Of a DNA stretch of 64,000 nucleotides, positions 24,140 to 34,200 are shown piece by piece. Made by a program: the position numbers and the translations under genes. A model generated the notes under the pieces. The model did no database searches. It had not been told where the DNA came from and saw only the letters and a program-made list of their open reading frames with translations. Every line of letters starts with the position of its first letter. Positions within the stretch are counted from its first letter, which is position 1. The stretch comes from Utricularia gibba (lineage: Eukaryota; Streptophyta; Magnoliopsida; Lamiales; Lentibulariaceae), in NCBI GenBank assembly GCA_002189035.1, contig NEEC01000004.1, forward strand, positions 310,001 to 374,000. The letters run 5' to 3'.

Positions 24140-24887
24140 TGTTGATGACGTTAATCGTCGTCTGACTAATCAAATTAATGCAAATTTGATTAATTTACGG
24201 GAAGGGTGTCTATCCCATTAGATGATTTACTCAAGCAAATAATTTAATATTGTGTAAATAATAAACTGCTTCACACACAACATCTTAATATGAAATAGAA
24301 ATATCTAATGACCAGATTTTTAAATAATGATGTGTTGCAATTCTAATTTGGATGTGAAGATGAATGGATCTTGGTTCATTGAAAAAAAAGAAAGAGAATA
24401 TTTTTTTCAGATTTTAGTGGGGCCCGTGAGTTTGAAAGGAGGATCGAAAAGGTGAAAGTCTAAAAAGAGTGACCGCAGTTGAAATTGGGTGACGGGTGGT
24501 CAACAGAGGAACCCGGTTCACACGGGATACGAGCTGGTGGGGCATTCTGGTCATTGCACAGCCAGCGGAGAAAACCGACTGTACCGGCCCATGTAGGCCC
24601 CCACACTTGATAAATGAAGCCCGTTACTGTGACTGCACAGCTCTCGATTAAATGATTGAGGTGCGCACCGTGCACCACGTCGGATAGTTTTAATACAAGC
24701 TTCGCTTTCGAAAATAATTACCATCAATTATATATAAATAATGAATTAATTATTATTTTTTTGTCCTGGAGTGGACACGTCATATCTCCATCAGTATCAC
24801 GTTTGTGTTTTCTGGGATGATGCTGCCGATGGCCAATGCGCTCTCCTCTTCTAAAAAATCAAGGATAAAATCCCAAACAATCCACCA

Positions 24888-24913
24888 ACACACACACAGG
24901 CACACACACAAGA
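24888..24913 (+). repeat. CA-rich microsatellite
   Basis: Two short (CA)n blocks separated by GG lie within the bHLH 3' UTR, close to its stop codon. Confidence 0.7.
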
Positions 24914-24924
24914 CACGCAGAAAC

Positions 24925-25787
24925 TCATCCGAAGGTTATCACATTCACCAGTTTTTGCTGCAGCTCTCCAAAGTGAACGCCTCCAGAACCATTCACCTAA
25001 CAATCAGAAACAAATGAAGGGTATCATTTATGGTGTAATAGGCAAACAGAAGGACGAGGTTCGATCACCTGGGATTGGATACTGTAGAGAACTCGATCGT
25101 GGGCTTTGGTGGAGATGCAGCAAGTGATGGTGAGATCGGAGTTTATGAGTTCGACGAGGATTCTTGACAACGGTATCCCTTCTTTGTTCTCGCTGCTGAT
25201 CAAGACATCCACTCCGGAGCCTCCTCCTCTGCAGGAGGTGAGGCTCACGTGAAACGACGCCGGATTGGGATGCTTCGAGAAACAAGGATGATTGGTGTTC
25301 GTCTTGTCTCTTTTCTCACGCAGCTCCTGAATCTTCTTTTCTGTGTTCTTGATGTAATTCATCGTCTCCTGCATATGATCCGAGATCGATCTCTTTCCCT
25401 GCGAAACACATAAATAAATGAAGAGATGAAGGAACGAAATCAAGACCGGTGGAGGAGGAGAATGCGCCGGCAGCAGACCCGAATGTACTCTAGCGGAAGA
25501 AGTGATCGGAGACAAGTGTAGAGAGCAGTCATTTCTTGTCGGCGCTGCCTCTCGATATCTCGGTGCATAATCCTCCTCTTCATCAGGAATTCATTCTCTT
25601 CTTCCACCCCTCCCGCTCTCTCATCCCGAGAACGCTTTTTCCGGACACCGGAATCCTCCGTACAGGCGGCGAAATTCTGCTGGTAAAGGGCGGGTGGGAT
25701 GTTGAGAAGCAAGTGTTGGTCCGGAAAAGAAGGGAACATCTTTGGTTGTTGGATATGGCGGTGCTCCTGCTGTTGATGCTGGTGCAT
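24925..25787 (-). CDS. bHLH transcription factor (bHLH36/118/120-like)
   Basis: Three exons on the minus strand: 25787-25479, 25398-25069 and 24996-24925. They encode 236 residues. The basic region HRDIERQRRQEM contains the E/R pair needed for E-box binding. It leads into helix 1 (YTCLRSLLPLEYI), a loop spanning the exon 1/2 junction (GKRSISDHM) and helix 2 with a short coiled coil (NYIKNTEKKIQELREKRD). An ACT-like fold may follow. The N-terminus is His/Gln-rich and the protein ends LQQKLVNVITFG, as in bHLH118/120-type proteins. An in-frame TAA lies 14 codons upstream of the chosen Met, so 25787 is the first possible start. Members near this clade are often stress- or iron-responsive, but I cannot assign a function. 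Confidence 0.88.
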
Positions 25788-27768
25788 ATAATAAATAAGA
25801 GAAGGATGCCCCGATTTTTCAAAACTTTAAACCCCAACATTCACAATAAAAACATGAGCCATACGATTTCCAGCAGCAACAAAATATTCAGAAACATAAA
25901 ACTCATGGGGGACAAAGTTTTTTAAAAAAAGGGGGCTGGGCCTCATCCTCATCACATCGTCGGAGAAAGGTTTCTGAAAAATTCGATAACGGGCCCGCGG
26001 CGGTCATCACACGCTTTTTCGAAATGATACCCACAACTCATTTGGACACCAGAAACTTCCGTCCAGATCCATCACCAACTCCAGTGTTAGTTGTGTTGAC
26101 CGAACCACCAATCGGGGGTTCCTTGCCTCCATGTAATAACTTTTTTTCACCAATCATTTCAAGGAGGAGGATTTTAAAGAGGAAAAATACACAGGAACGG
26201 ATACGCTCTCGCACGCAGGCAGGGACACCTTGTAGGGCTTGTTTGATATGAGGTCATAAGATTGGTTTATGATAATTTTAATAAAATTGTATTATTTGAT
26301 ATGTTAGTATAATTATACTTTATATATGGGTATAATAATTATTATACTCATATAATATCCTTATATATAGATATATGTATAACTAAGGGAAGTATGAATA
26401 TTTTTATATCTACATATTTGGGTTTAGTTAAACCCAAATAATCTAAACTCATTAACAATTAAAACACATCAACCAAACAAAGTGCTAGTATTTTGAGCAA
26501 GAGAAGGGGTTGTTACGCTGGTGGTTAGGACTGATGTGTAGTGAAATTATTGGGGGGTCCCAGTTAAGGCAATTTATGGGGTACGGTACGTGCGTGGGGG
26601 AGGGAAGGACAAGGGCAGCCCACTCATGTCTCCTCCTCCTGTTCCCAACGGGCAACAGGTGCAGTACCGGCACCCGACCCTCCTCGCATATATAAAATAA
26701 CTTGTAATTGATTCTAATTGAAGTGGGGAAATCTTTTTTTTTTTTTCACAGCCGCCGGGATGGGTTCGGAGTTACTGGGACAATTATCCCGGTTTCTGGT
26801 CGTATTTAGAATTCTAACAGAATGAAAAAACTATAAAAAGGAAACCCATTTCCCCATGCCGTTGAAGAAGAGGATGATCTGAAGGCTGAACAGATTCCCT
26901 CCCACCGACTGAGTATTCGCTCTACACCGTCCTTGGGGAGAGGTAAAAAGACACCCCACCCCAGGTGACTGCTCTTTGACTTGGGGTGTTCAAAAAGCAG
27001 TTCATGGAATTTTAAGGGTGGATGCCGTCGTACCAAAAAAGTCATTTATAAATTTTACTATCTTTTATTTTTTTATACCCTAAAATAAAATTGACTACTT
27101 TTTTCAAATACCACATACCACCAAAACCAACACAAAAAAACATCACACTGGGAGATAAAAGTGTGTGCCTGGAGGAGTTGAGTTGGGCGATCCAACACAA
27201 ATAATAGATATAATAATAACTAATGAGAATAATAGGGGAATTTTGAATAATAATAATAATAATAGCAAAAAGGCAGTTGTAGGTCAAAAAGACCTCAACA
27301 AGAACCCCCACCATAAGATGTCAAGCTTTTTGTCCACCCCCACTGTCCAAGGGATGCCCCAATTTTTCAAGCCATTTAAAAAATATATAATATAAAATAG
27401 TTTTTCATTTTTTCTTTTTTTAAAAGAAAATTCCCCTCTTCGGATATTTATTTGTAGCTTGTCATATTTCATTTACTTTCGGGGTCGTGTTGGGCTTTCT
27501 TGCGGTGTCGGCCCAATAAGCCTGGAATCAGTTTCAAGGATGTCCAGAACAACAAAAATGAGACAGACAGATGGGTGGTTGTCGGTTGATTAAGCAGTAA
27601 CACCTTTTCTTCTTCTTCTTGCTGTATAAACAGTTACATACAAACCACTGGTCACAACTATTCAGAGGGTTATTGATAATATTAAGAACCACGGTGCGGT
27701 TTCCCAGCAATCAAAAACTCACAAACCCACGACCCTCCCAACAAACAGAAGCTATCCAACAGATGGGG
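25788..27768. other. Intergenic: bHLH promoter, AT-rich foldback, RLK 3' flank
   Basis: No gene supported. A palindromic AT-rich element near 26230-26488 is listed separately. An (AAT)n microsatellite lies at 27238-27262. Open frames at 26024-26251 and 26510-26695 are unconvincing. Confidence 0.55.
26232..26488. mobile_element. Possible MITE-like foldback element
   Basis: About 255 bp of AT-rich DNA has ends that are imperfect inverted repeats: GGCTTGTTTGATATG on the left and, reading inward from the right, GCACTTTGTTTGGTTGATG. The outer edges share only TAG. The centre contains a perfect 18 bp palindrome (26330-26347), extendable with one mismatched pair to 26323-26354. This looks like a small non-autonomous DNA transposon, but the target duplication is too short to be sure. 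Confidence 0.45.
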
Positions 27769-29894
27769 TCACCGGACTCTTCTCTGTGGTGCTTTGAACC
27801 GCAACCGGGATGGGGGAGATGGCGAAAACTCAACCGGAAGCTGTGGAGATACCAGGTCTCCGGCCAGCATACCGACCACCTCCTTCATGGAGGGCCGCTT
27901 GGAAGGTGATTTCTGCAGGCAGAGTAATCCCACTGTGATGCATAGCAGGGCTTGTTCTTTGTTCAGGGATTGGATCCTCTGATCCACCAAGTCGAGAAGC
28001 TTCCCGGTACGGGCAAGCTGTCGAGCCCACGACAAGAGGTTGGCTCGTTGGAACTCGGACATGGGGGAGCCGGTTACCTGAAGAGGCCTTCGCCCTGCAA
28101 TCAGAACTAATAACAGCACACCAAAGCTGTAGACATCGCACTTCTCGGATAAGTCATCGCCACCCCCGTATTCTGGTGCAATGTAGCACACCGTTCCTCG
28201 CATGCTTGGCGTGCTGCTGATGCCTCCACTTCGTGGAATCTCCCCGCTGATGGAATCGTAGCTATTCTTGCGTGCTCGCCACAGGTCACTGCTAAGACCA
28301 TCAAACCACCAGTCCGTGCTGCCTCTACTGTCTCTGCTCCTGCTCCTGTTTCTTTTCTTCTTTCGATCGGAGTAAAACTCGTCATCCCTCGCCCAACAGC
28401 CATCCGTGTTTTGATATTCCTTCATTAGTGCTTTTGTTTGTTTCTTCTTCTTTCTTTTCTTCCGCTCAAGCTCTTCACAGTACTCCTCCTTCCACCACTC
28501 TCTTGCAGGTCTTCTCTTTTCTTTCTTCGCATTCTTGTCATCATCCAATGACACCCACCAATCTAACTGTCTCCTTTCCTTCTTCTTCTTCTCCGGTTTT
28601 ACGAGTACTCTCGAGCTGGATGAAGCGCCAATACCATTACGACTCTCCCTCTTGATGTCACTCCCAATCCATTCCATCACATAGTCCTTAACTCTCCCTG
28701 GTTCACCATCTGGTCCATTGTCCTGCTTCCACCACCAATCCTTCCCTGCGATATTCTTCTTTGTCACTTTCTTCTTCCACACGCTCCTTTCAGTGGTACT
28801 CTCAACGTTTTCCCGATCAACATTCGGCTCGGAGATGATGATGCTTTTCTCTAATCCCTCAGAAGGCGATGCCAGTGCAGCAAGTGTTCTAGGAGACACG
28901 GCGGGTGCAGCTTCCGCTTCAGGCGATAGCTCGATCCCAGGGAAGGTCTCTGGAGAAGCCTCAATCCCAACTACTACACTCTCCGGTGACCTCTCGATAC
29001 CACCCAAGTTGTTAACTTCTTCAAAACCACTGGTTGTGATTACACTTTCAGTATCCTCGGCCACCGATCCATTATCCTCGACACCATTTCCATGTCCATC
29101 TCTCTTAATATCAGCTTCCACAACAACATTATCATCCGGCTTAAACCTCGCCAACCCGAAATCACCAATCTTGGCATTAAACCCCCCATCCAATAGAATA
29201 TTGCTAGGCTTAATATCACCATGAATAATTGGTGGATCACAGTAATGATGTAAATACTCCAATCCCTTAGCAACGTTAAGAGCAACCAAGAACCTCTTAT
29301 CCCAACTCCGTAATTCCTCAGAATTTTTGTGAAAGAGACAATCTTGAAGGCTACCATTATCCATAAGTTCATACACCAAAAGCATCCTGCGCCTCCTCGG
29401 ATCCGACGAAAAACCCATAACAGAAACTATGTACCTGCTATCGATCTTCGATGAAAAAAGCAGTTCATTTTGAAATTCACGCTCACCTTGCAAAGATCCT
29501 GAATCCATAACCTTCACCGCCACATGGGAAGAACTGTAAACCGATTCTTTCGGCAAATTGAGCCCCGATTTGAGCTCAGCACGGTAGACTGAGCCGAACC
29601 CACCCTGGCCCAATCGGAGGGCGGGCGAAAAATTAGCCGTCGCGCGGCGAAGCACAGAGTAGGAAACACTATGCGGAGGTTTCTTCGAATCCGTGTCAGA
29701 AGCCGAAGGAGCGGTGCGTTTCTTTCTGATCTTACGGAAGCAGAGGGTCAGCAACAACAAAAAAGAGAAGGCCGCCACTAAACCCCAGCCAACGGCGCAC
29801 CAACATCGTGGGTACGGCGATGGGATGACAACGACGACGGCGGCGGCGGCGGCAGCGGCAGCGGCGCATCAGAAAGGAGGCGTCGGTAAGGCAT
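27769..29894 (-). CDS. Receptor-like Ser/Thr kinase (At4g25390/At5g51770 type), probable one-base frameshift near the 5' end
   Basis: The main minus-strand frame (29780 to 27769) has no upstream ATG. An ATG at 29894 in another frame opens MPYRRLLSDAPLPLPPPPP, the Pro-rich N-terminus expected for this family. That frame meets TAG just where four G (29783-29786, C on the + strand) occur and five would join it to the kinase frame. After the join come one membrane helix (VAAFSFLLLLTLC) and basic residues. The kinase follows: G-loop GQGGFGSVYR, the catalytic Lys in VAVKV, HGDIKPSNILLD (non-RD type), DFGLARF, IAPEY and DVYSFGVLLLVLIAG. Between DFGLARF and IAPEY lies a ~310-residue insert: an acidic/SPE-rich half, then a Lys/Arg-rich half with repeated WW pairs. 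The ectodomain is only ~40 residues, so it is unlikely to bind a ligand alone. Apart from the frameshift it is uninterrupted. Confidence 0.87.
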
Positions 29895-30649
29895 ATGCGA
29901 AAGCGTTGAAGGGGATATAGGTACAACAAACAGCTCACCAGAAGAGTTAATAGAGCGAAGAGGGAAAAGGTGAAATTAATGGAGGAAGAGACAGATGTTT
30001 TGTGAAAGAGAAACCATCAAAACCAAAGAGCGAGCAGCAGGAAGCGCCTCCATTGGATTTCAAGTCTCAACACCCCCCGGCCTCGAAGATTCTCCGCAAA
30101 TCCCCAGATCTCTGCATCTTCCATTTTTGGTCTGAAACCACCATTATCGTTTTCTCCTTCTGTGCTCTGCCCCCAAAATTAAAGCCCCTCTTCCCAAGTC
30201 AATTGCCCCCATTCCTCCTCTCCCCAAAAAAACCTAATTTTTAATGCGATTTACAGCTACAGAGGCCATGAATTATTGCGTGAGGTTGTTGACCCATAAA
30301 TACCTTCTACACTTCACATCACAAAATTGTTGCCTACTCAATTTTTATATATATTAATAATCAATTATGAATTAATCAATTTCTCCTATTGTATTTCTAT
30401 TACATACAATAGAATTTCCATACCGTTACTTTCTAACAAGATCCAAGAGCAATAATGGCCATATTCATGCACACGTGTGAATCCCATGACGACAAAAATG
30501 TTTGTTTAGTAAGAAAGAAAGCCAGTGATTATTAGGAAAGGGAAAAACATAAAAGCCCATTAATGGCGGAAGAAGCCCGTTCTCGAAGTTCAAACCAGAA
30601 GCAGGGGAGCGAGGAAAGACAACAGGGAAGCAAGATTTAAAAAGTACTG
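29895..30649. other. RLK leader/promoter and spacer
   Basis: No gene supported. The first ~300 bp on the minus strand are CT-rich and likely transcribed leader. The rest is AT-rich. Confidence 0.55.
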
Positions 30650-31045
30650 TTATTTTTGGCATTCGCCGGGAGGATTCAATTGCTGAAGGTGTGGGCGCCC
30701 GCCGTCTTTCCATATGATCGATCCAAACTCCGGTGGGGTTTTGTCTGGTCTTGGGGAGAACTCTAGATTTGGAGGCTTAAGTTTCAGAATCGTTCCCTTG
30801 TAGGGCGAGATTGCTGGGTGGTAAGAGGTTTTTGGTCGCCGTCCGCCGCTGGGTAACCAACGTGACGTTCTCCGTCTTAGGGAGGAGATCGCTGGATAAT
30901 TGAGGTCTGCGGGTTCTGACGACAGGTTCACCGGGAAAGTTTGGCGAATGCGGCGAGCTCTGTGGAGTGGAGAGACCGTCTCATCCACGACATACTTCGA
31001 TTTGAATAGTTTAGGAAGCTCCGTGTCTACCGCCATGTCGGACAC
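30650..31045 (-). CDS. Hypothetical small basic protein, unrecognised
   Basis: An uninterrupted 131-codon frame, longer and less AT-rich than expected by chance here. The protein begins MSDMAVDTELPKLFKSKYVV. It is Arg/Lys/Pro-rich in the middle (SLRRRTSRWLPSGGRRPKTS) and has no signal peptide, membrane helix or domain I know. An alternative start is the Met at residue 4. Two other frames overlap it on the opposite strand, but they are shorter. It could be a lineage-specific gene or a chance frame; transcript evidence would decide. Confidence 0.42.
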   Translation of the reverse strand: MSDMAVDTELPKLFKSKYVVDETVSPLHRARRIRQTFPVNLSSEPADLNYPAISSLRRRTSRWLPSGGRRPKTSYHPAISPYKGTILKLKPPNLEFSPRPDKTPPEFGSIIWKDGGRPHLQQLNPPGECQK

Positions 31046-31414
31046 TTACTGTGCGCCTTTACTGCGGCACCGGAGTCCCGCTCCATCTCCCCGTCAAGGC
31101 AAAGCATTCAATTCTCAATTCTGTAAATCATGCTCCACCATGTATATCTAAAAATTATTTATTTATGTGGATGTCATTTTCCTTAAAAAGTACTTTGGAT
31201 ATTATCAATTAGGATATGATTTTCCATGCTTAGATCACGAAAAGTAAATAGTTCTGCATCTCTGTGCCAAAAATTTCAACTGTTTGGAATTCATGTGCAA
31301 CTCTGTCCAAATTTGTGGGCAACGGTAATGGAGACGTTACTGGTAGTTTCTTAGACTCTGATGGAGGCCAGAACACTCTGCTTTGAGCAAACCAATGAAA
31401 AAGGCCACGTTGGT
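31046..31414. other. Short spacer before the PKS-like gene
   Basis: Contains the probable promoter of the small minus-strand ORF and the 3' flank of the PKS-like gene. Nothing else seen. Confidence 0.5.
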
Positions 31415-32386
31415 CTACTGGGGAACAGGAGGTGATGTGGCGTTCTGCATTCTTCCGTTTGAGTTTCTCAGCTCAGGCTCTCTGGGGGCATCTCGTGTTG
31501 CTCTTGGTGTGTCACAGCCTGAAGGGATTCTGGGTTGCCTGAGATTTGAAGTTTCGGAACTGCTCTTTAAGTTTTGTGGATGATGCCACCTGACCGGAAT
31601 TCGGGACCATTGAGGAGAATTCTGCGGTGCTGCTTTGATCACTCTCCAGGAAATGCTTGCTTCATTCCGAGAATACCACTTTTCCGGTGGTTGAAGAAGG
31701 ATATCACTACCTGATTCGGGTTTCTGGTGAGAAGGGATGATGCCTTTTGATATGCTGTCAATCTCGAATAAATCTGAACCGGAATCACCCTCATCGTCGT
31801 TATACGATTCAGAAAAGGGAAGTTGAGGAGGGTGCCTGACCTCTCCTCTTTTCTGTAAAGGTATTGAAAGCCATTGTTTCAGGGGTAGTCCCTGAATTCC
31901 GATTTCGTGGGTGAAAAGAGGAAAGCTGGGTATTTTCTGTTCCAAAACTTTGTCGTGGCGAAAAACTCGCCCAAAATTTTCCGATCTTTTGGTGCATTTG
32001 TCTGAAGAGACGTAATCATCATCTTCAGGGGAGTTGTTGTGTCCACAAGAAATGCTGCAGCAGATTGCACTAAGAATCTTCTTCTTGTGTGTTTTTCTGG
32101 CATGCAGTAACGAGCCTTGGCCGCTGCTAGTGGAGTCCCCTTCCACTGACCAAATGCGCAGTGCCTCCACTACTGGAGGTAGTGGCTTAGTTGCAGAAAC
32201 TCCCTTTCGCTCATTTTGAGGCATCGCACTTTTATTTGGACTGAAATTCAACCCCTCTTTCAAGTACTCTGCAGCATCAAATACATCGATTTCGTCGTCA
32301 TCATCAGTAGGGCTCTCTCCAGGAGGAGTGTGAGAATCCAGAGGTCCTCGCCATTTGGGATCCAAGTTGCTGCTCCAGACACGCAT
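31415..32386 (-). CDS. PHYTOCHROME KINASE SUBSTRATE (PKS)-like protein
   Basis: A single-exon frame of 323 residues. Three spaced motifs identify the family: DDEIDVFDAAEYL near the N-terminus, SGSDLFEIDSIS in the middle and NEASISWRVIKAA toward the C-terminus. They match the EIxVFxAEKYF, DLFEIES and PSEASIEWSVVTA blocks of PKS1-4. PKS proteins sit at the plasma membrane, bind phytochrome and phototropin complexes, and act in phototropism, leaf positioning and hypocotyl growth. A Cys-rich patch (ICCSISCGH) may be palmitoylated, fitting membrane attachment; this is inference. An in-frame TGA ten codons upstream makes 32386 the first in-frame Met. The N-terminal FSSYL/AEETFV block of many PKS proteins is not visible, so the N-terminus may be diverged or a short upstream exon may be missed. 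Confidence 0.8.
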   Translation of the reverse strand: MRVWSSNLDPKWRGPLDSHTPPGESPTDDDDEIDVFDAAEYLKEGLNFSPNKSAMPQNERKGVSATKPLPPVVEALRIWSVEGDSTSSGQGSLLHARKTHKKKILSAICCSISCGHNNSPEDDDYVSSDKCTKRSENFGRVFRHDKVLEQKIPSFPLFTHEIGIQGLPLKQWLSIPLQKRGEVRHPPQLPFSESYNDDEGDSGSDLFEIDSISKGIIPSHQKPESGSDILLQPPEKWYSRNEASISWRVIKAAPQNSPQWSRIPVRWHHPQNLKSSSETSNLRQPRIPSGCDTPRATRDAPREPELRNSNGRMQNATSPPVPQ

Positions 32387-32799
32387 GAAACTTGAGAGAA
32401 CACACTGTTTTCAATGGTGTCACCTGCATTTGCGAGACTGCGTGCGCTTTGTCTTGGTGATGGAGCCAATGAGCAAACAGGCATAGACATTCTTCTGGAG
32501 AAAAAGCGAAGAAAAAATAGCAGAACCAATCACTAATCAAGATAAGGCATTACAAGGTCACATGAAATTGTTAGAAATGTGTAGCAGGTGGCAGTATCTA
32601 AAAGAGCCTCAACAACGAGGGGGAGATGAACCTTGATATGACTCCAGGACAGACCATTGACAGGTTACGTGTAACCTTCTAACCGATGGAAAAAGGTGAT
32701 TAGTAGTGGTACATGGTGATGGGAGTAATGATCAAACACAGACAACCACTCATCCCTTTCTTCTATCAAATGATTTTAGGTGTCTTTTCATGTCTTATT

Positions 32800-33749
32800 G
32801 GAGCATTTCGGGTGATTTTGTTAAATACCATTATCAGAACATATTTATTACTGATTTACATTTTACTCTTTAATTCATTTGTTCTTTACCTTTTTTAACA
32901 TTTTTTATTGGCATTTTACCTTAGTTATTCTTTTTCTTTGTATTTTACATTTTTTTTACATTTTCATTAATAATTTATTTTTAATACTCATCTATATTAG
33001 AAATTTATCTTTATTTTCATTTTTAAACTTTAAATTCTAAAATAATATTTCAAATTATAAGTTTAAATAATCTAAATCATAATCTTGAATTGAAACCTTA
33101 AAATCTGATATTATAACCTTAAACTAACTAAATCATAATAATAAAAATTATTTACGTTTATTTTAATCTCTAAAATTTAGAAAACCTTAATATTATATTA
33201 TAACTAAAATATAAATACTGAATTTAAATCTTCAATTGAAACTATAAAGTCTGAAAATAAACTATATTTTTAATAATATTAATGTATGAACCATAAATCA
33301 CTAAATTATAAAATATAATCATGAATTTCGAAAAAGTAATAGTATACTATTACTAAAGTATAAATACTTAATTTAAACTTTCAATTGAAATCTTAAATTC
33401 TGAAAATAAAATATATTTTTAATAATATTAATATATCAAAAAAATGTATCCAATAAATTTATTAAAACACAATATATAAAAAACTATAAAGATAAGATAA
33501 AATGAAAAAATAACTCTATTTTTGTTAATATTACAAAATTTGTATAAAGTTAACATAAATGAAAAAAGTTGAGGTATTTACCCATTTAATCTTTTAATTG
33601 AGGTAATATAAAAATAATGACAAAAGATAAGGTATATTACTAATTTTATTTAAAAACTCAGGTAAAATAATAATAAATTTAAAAAGTAAGGTAATATGAA
33701 AATGTTTTTAAAAAAGTAGAGTATTTCACTCATTTCCTCGGAGCATTTC
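32800..33749. mobile_element. Non-autonomous Mutator-like element (~930 bp) with 10 bp target-site duplication
   Basis: GGAGCATTTC occurs at 32800-32809 and again at 33740-33749, flanking extremely AT-rich DNA. The ends are imperfect inverted repeats: the left starts GGGTGATTTTGTTAAATACC and the right, read inward, is GAGGAAATGAGTGAAATACT. They share the GTNAAATAC core. A 9-10 bp target duplication with degenerate AT-rich ends fits Mutator-like (MULE) non-autonomous elements. There is no ORF inside. The flanking DNA on either side joins smoothly if the element and one repeat copy are removed, supporting insertion. Confidence 0.65.
33052..33436. repeat. Diverged ~148 bp tandem repeat, about 2.5 copies, inside the AT-rich element
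   Basis: Copies at 33202-33286 and 33351-33435 align over ~85 bp with few mismatches, offset 149 bp. Shared cores include TATAAATACT, TCAATTGAAA, TCTGAAAATAAA and ATATTTTTAATAATATTAAT. A third, weaker copy centres on 33085-33110. Confidence 0.7.
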
Positions 33750-34200
33750 ACCTGGCATCCAGCCATTGGTGCTGAGGGAGAGTAGTCTTTGTATCTAAAC
33801 TGAAGGGGGATCAAGAAAGAGCCGGTATTAGAAAACAAGGCAATGCTGTCTTGAAACTCGGCCTTCCCAACGATGTAGAACAACAGATAACCGAGCTCTT
33901 GGAGACAGCCAAAATGCTGCACTGACTCCTCCAGCAAGGGATTGTGAATGCAGGACAAATTACAGATCGGAGGTAATGGCTGACTTTTGTGGCTGCGGCT
34001 AAGCTATCATCTCTCCGAGTCTCACCAGCAATACACACAAAGAAGTGCCTTTGGAAACTATGCTGGTTGTTGAGAGATGGTCCTTGTTGTTTACCTTGCA
34101 GTATCGTGAGTTTTGTGTATGAGTGGTCTCCTAAGGCTGTGCTTAGTTGTTGGCATCTAACCCTGTTTCACATTCAGCAGCACCATACATGATCTCAGGT
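33740..34200 (-). other. Coding-like island, possible gene remnant
   Basis: This block is clearly less AT-rich than its left neighbour and reads in overlapping minus-strand frames, one up to 34038 and another up to 33958. Fragments such as GETRRDDSLAAATKVSHYLR and YLLFYIVGKAEFQDSIALFS look protein-like but lie in different frames. I cannot name the family. It may be a decayed exon interrupted when the adjacent AT-rich element inserted. Confidence 0.3.

Larger units (their letters stand above)
21412..24924. other. 3.5 kb convergent spacer between GA20ox and bHLH genes
   Basis: No supported gene. It is AT-rich with scattered short frames, none carrying domains. A double G-box cluster at 24124-24139 is listed separately. 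A CA-rich microsatellite lies at about 24888-24913, at the right edge just beyond the bHLH stop. Confidence 0.6.

Noticed and set aside
28718-29224. 168-codon plus-strand frame opposite the kinase insert
   Set aside because: Ser/Thr/Pro-rich antisense reading of the kinase insert; no start context or domain.
29040-29372. 110-codon minus-strand frame within the receptor-like kinase
   Set aside because: Out-of-frame shadow of the kinase coding sequence.
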